DNA of 64,000 bases from Shimia haliotis (GTDB lineage Bacteria; Pseudomonadota; Alphaproteobacteria; Rhodobacterales; Rhodobacteraceae): positions 54,691 through 118,690 of the forward strand of contig NZ_FOSZ01000010.1 of NCBI RefSeq assembly GCF_900114415.1, read 5' to 3'. Below, one piece after another: positions 62,526 to 64,000 of the stretch. Made by a program: the position numbers and the translations under genes. The first letter of the stretch is position 1, and each line of letters opens with the position of its first letter. The notes under the pieces are model-generated. The model was not told the DNA's origin, made no database searches, and saw nothing but the letters and a program-made list of their open reading frames with translations.

Positions 62526-63400
62526 GGATCGACGCACATCACCACCTGTGGGATCTGACCGCGGTGCACTATCCTTGGCTCATGGCGCAGGGTGTAAATC
62601 GGTTCTTTGGCAACCCCGCCCCGATACAGCGCAACTACCTGATTAAAGAGTTTAGCGATGATGCGAAACGGCATGGGATTTCAGGATCTGTTCACATTCA
62701 AGTTGGCGCCGAGCACCCACTACAGGAAGCGCTTTGGGTGCAGGAGGTGTCAGAGGCAAACCCGCACTGGCCCATGGTTCAGGTTGCATTTTGTGATCTC
62801 ACTTCAGACAGTTTGACGGATGACCTTGATCGCTTGCAAAATCTCTCCACCCTGCGCGGTGTGCGCCAAATTGTTGGCCGCGCCCCCGGAGAAGACGCTT
62901 TGACGGGCACCAACACTCTGCTTGACGACCCAAGTTTCCTCTCCGGCCTGCGTGAAGTCGCCAAACGCGATCTCAGCTTCGATCTGCAACTCATCCCTGA
63001 ACTGATGGAGAAAACAGCCGCGGTTCTTGAGCGAGTACCAGACCTGCCTGTCGCTTTGTGCCACGCCGGGTCACCCCATGATCGAACCTCCGATGGCTTG
63101 AAACACTGGGCTGGCGAACTCCGCGCTTTGTCGCGATTGCCAAATGTGACTTGTAAGCTCTCAGGACTCGGGATGTTTGATCACCGCTGGACCAAAGACA
63201 GCATCCAGCCGATTGTCGAAACCTGCCTAGATCAGTTCGGACAAAAGCGTCTGATGTTCGGCTCCAACTTCCCCGTCGACAGCCTTTATTCCGACTACTC
63301 GAAATTGTTCATGGCACTAGAGCATTTGGTTCCAGAAAACTGGCACAAGGATGTTTTTGGCGCCAATGCCGCAGCGTTTTATGGATTTGCGAAGCTCTAG
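62522..63400 (+). CDS. Amidohydrolase_2 family lactonase-like protein (COG3618 type)
   Basis: This 292-residue TIM-barrel hydrolase begins IDAHHHLWDL (HxH metal motif) followed by YPWL, the pattern of L-fucono- and L-rhamnono-lactonases. Later, LCHAGSP and MFGSNFPVDSLYSDY are the family's typical C-terminal ligands. It probably opens a sugar lactone made by a dehydrogenase such as the SDR in this cluster. It is the second gene of the plus-strand unit, its ATG overlapping the NTF2-like stop. Confidence 0.82.
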   Translation: MRIDAHHHLWDLTAVHYPWLMAQGVNRFFGNPAPIQRNYLIKEFSDDAKRHGISGSVHIQVGAEHPLQEALWVQEVSEANPHWPMVQVAFCDLTSDSLTDDLDRLQNLSTLRGVRQIVGRAPGEDALTGTNTLLDDPSFLSGLREVAKRDLSFDLQLIPELMEKTAAVLERVPDLPVALCHAGSPHDRTSDGLKHWAGELRALSRLPNVTCKLSGLGMFDHRWTKDSIQPIVETCLDQFGQKRLMFGSNFPVDSLYSDYSKLFMALEHLVPENWHKDVFGANAAAFYGFAKL

Positions 63401-63641
63401 CGGCCCGCCATTGCCAAATTCACCTCTCGGTGGGGTAAGCTGCGGCATTGAGCTGCCAAACCTAGGGAAACGACTCGCAGGACAACGCCTTCATTTAGTA
63501 CGCTGCACTCCCTTGCCCCATAATCACTGCTTCAAGACAATGATCTGGGACGCGCCTTCACCGGGTTGTTAGCGTTGGCAAACTTGAATGAGTGCTCAAA
63601 CACGCAGACGCGGGTTTCGGGTGAGTATCCCGGAACGACAA

Positions 63642-63661
63642 AAGCCACCCTAGGGTGGCTT
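63642..63661. terminator. 20-bp palindrome, possible terminator
   Basis: AAGCCACCCTAGGGTGGCTT is a perfect 20-bp palindrome followed by GTTGTTGGTTTG. It lies between the lactonase-like gene and the IS3 fragment. The rest of 63401-63721 (321 nt) shows no gene; the right part is probably the end of the IS element. Confidence 0.45.
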
Positions 63662-63721
63662 GTTGTTGGTTTGTAATGGTTGGGTAATCCCCCCATTTTT
63701 AGAGGGGCGCGTCAGTAGAAT

Positions 63722-64000
63722 CTAAGCTGCTTTCAATTTCTGTATCTGCGTCACGCCACCGATCCCCATGTTTGGTCTTTCGTTGTTGTATGTCCAGAGC
63801 CAGTGAGTGGCGTGGTCTTGCACCTCCTCGATGCTGTTGAAGTGATACCGCCCCAGCCATTCTGTCCGGACTGTCCTATTGTAGCGTTCGACATAGGCGT
63901 TCTGCTGCGGCTTTCCGGGTTGGATGTAGATTAGGCCGATCCCGGCGTTCTCGGCCCAAGTCTGCAATCGACCACTGACGTATTCAGGGCCATTGTCCAC
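63722..64000 (-). mobile_element. IS3-family transposase OrfB, C-terminal part (cut by the window edge)
   Basis: The visible 92 residues are the end of an integrase-core transposase: DNGPEYVSG carries the second catalytic Asp and NAYVERYNRT carries the catalytic Glu, followed by the rve_3-type tail WTYNNERPNMGIGG. The N-terminal part and the left inverted repeat lie beyond position 64000. The 3' inverted repeat probably falls near 63670-63715, but I cannot define it. It marks one boundary of the catabolic cluster. Confidence 0.85.

Overview
The window looks like a chromosomal segment of a marine alphaproteobacterium of the family Rhodobacteraceae (Roseobacter group). The reasons are the high-GC codon use, the gene types (Entner-Doudoroff operon, PrpE next to TTTGCAAA boxes, NTF2-like/HisD-like catabolic genes, DUF4202, LyxE-type sugar isomerase), and a GC-rich hairpin repeat ending in a TACTCTGGGGG-type tail that occurs three times. 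No rRNA, tRNA, CRISPR or prophage was seen. This assignment is from family recognition only.

Layout. 1-4.2 kb: a GST, thiolase and FadB-type beta-oxidation operon. 4.2-9.0 kb: a MarR regulator divergent from a frameshifted ABA4-like membrane gene, a Hint-domain protein without the catalytic Cys, an acyl-CoA ligase and a membrane-anchored M48-like pseudo-peptidase. 9-16.2 kb (minus): a SPOR protein, then a tightly overlapped nucleoside-salvage operon (VOC/bicupin-cdd-deoA-deoB-add-upp). 16.3-29 kb: maeB, a histidine-rich membrane protein, prpE with an array of TTTGCAAA boxes, nadK, glyA, a methyltransferase, a YcaQ-type glycosylase and small envelope genes. 29-34.7 kb: LuxR response regulator, FIST sensor and hybrid histidine kinase, then DUF4202 and a CbiX-like chelatase. 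34.7-40.8 kb: a LacI regulator divergent from gap-zwf-edd-eda. 40.8-46 kb: lyxose isomerase-like gene, M24 peptidase, GGDEF/EAL protein, flavin monooxygenase. 46-47.2 kb: a PfkB sugar-kinase pseudogene in decayed DNA.

47.4-63.4 kb is the most unusual part. A minus-strand run of 14 genes (ABC sugar-type importer, HisD-like dehydrogenase, SDR, LacI regulator, three NTF2/SnoaL-like proteins, bicupin, MetE-like protein, alpha/beta hydrolase, RraA-like protein) faces a plus-strand pair (a fourth NTF2-like protein and a COG3618-type lactonase). The intergenic promoter region carries two LacI-type operators, TGCATACGTATGCA and TTTGCAAACGTATGCAAA. I read this as an uncharacterised uptake and catabolic system for a sugar-like, polyol-like or sulfonated diol-like compound: import, oxidation by SDR and HisD-like enzymes, lactone hydrolysis, then cleavage by the RraA-like aldolase. 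The role of the four NTF2-like proteins is unknown. The cluster is followed by a partial IS3-family transposase running off the right edge.

A second unusual element is a family of 11-bp tandem repeats (ACCGACGTNAT-type) at three loci, one of them inside a coding sequence.
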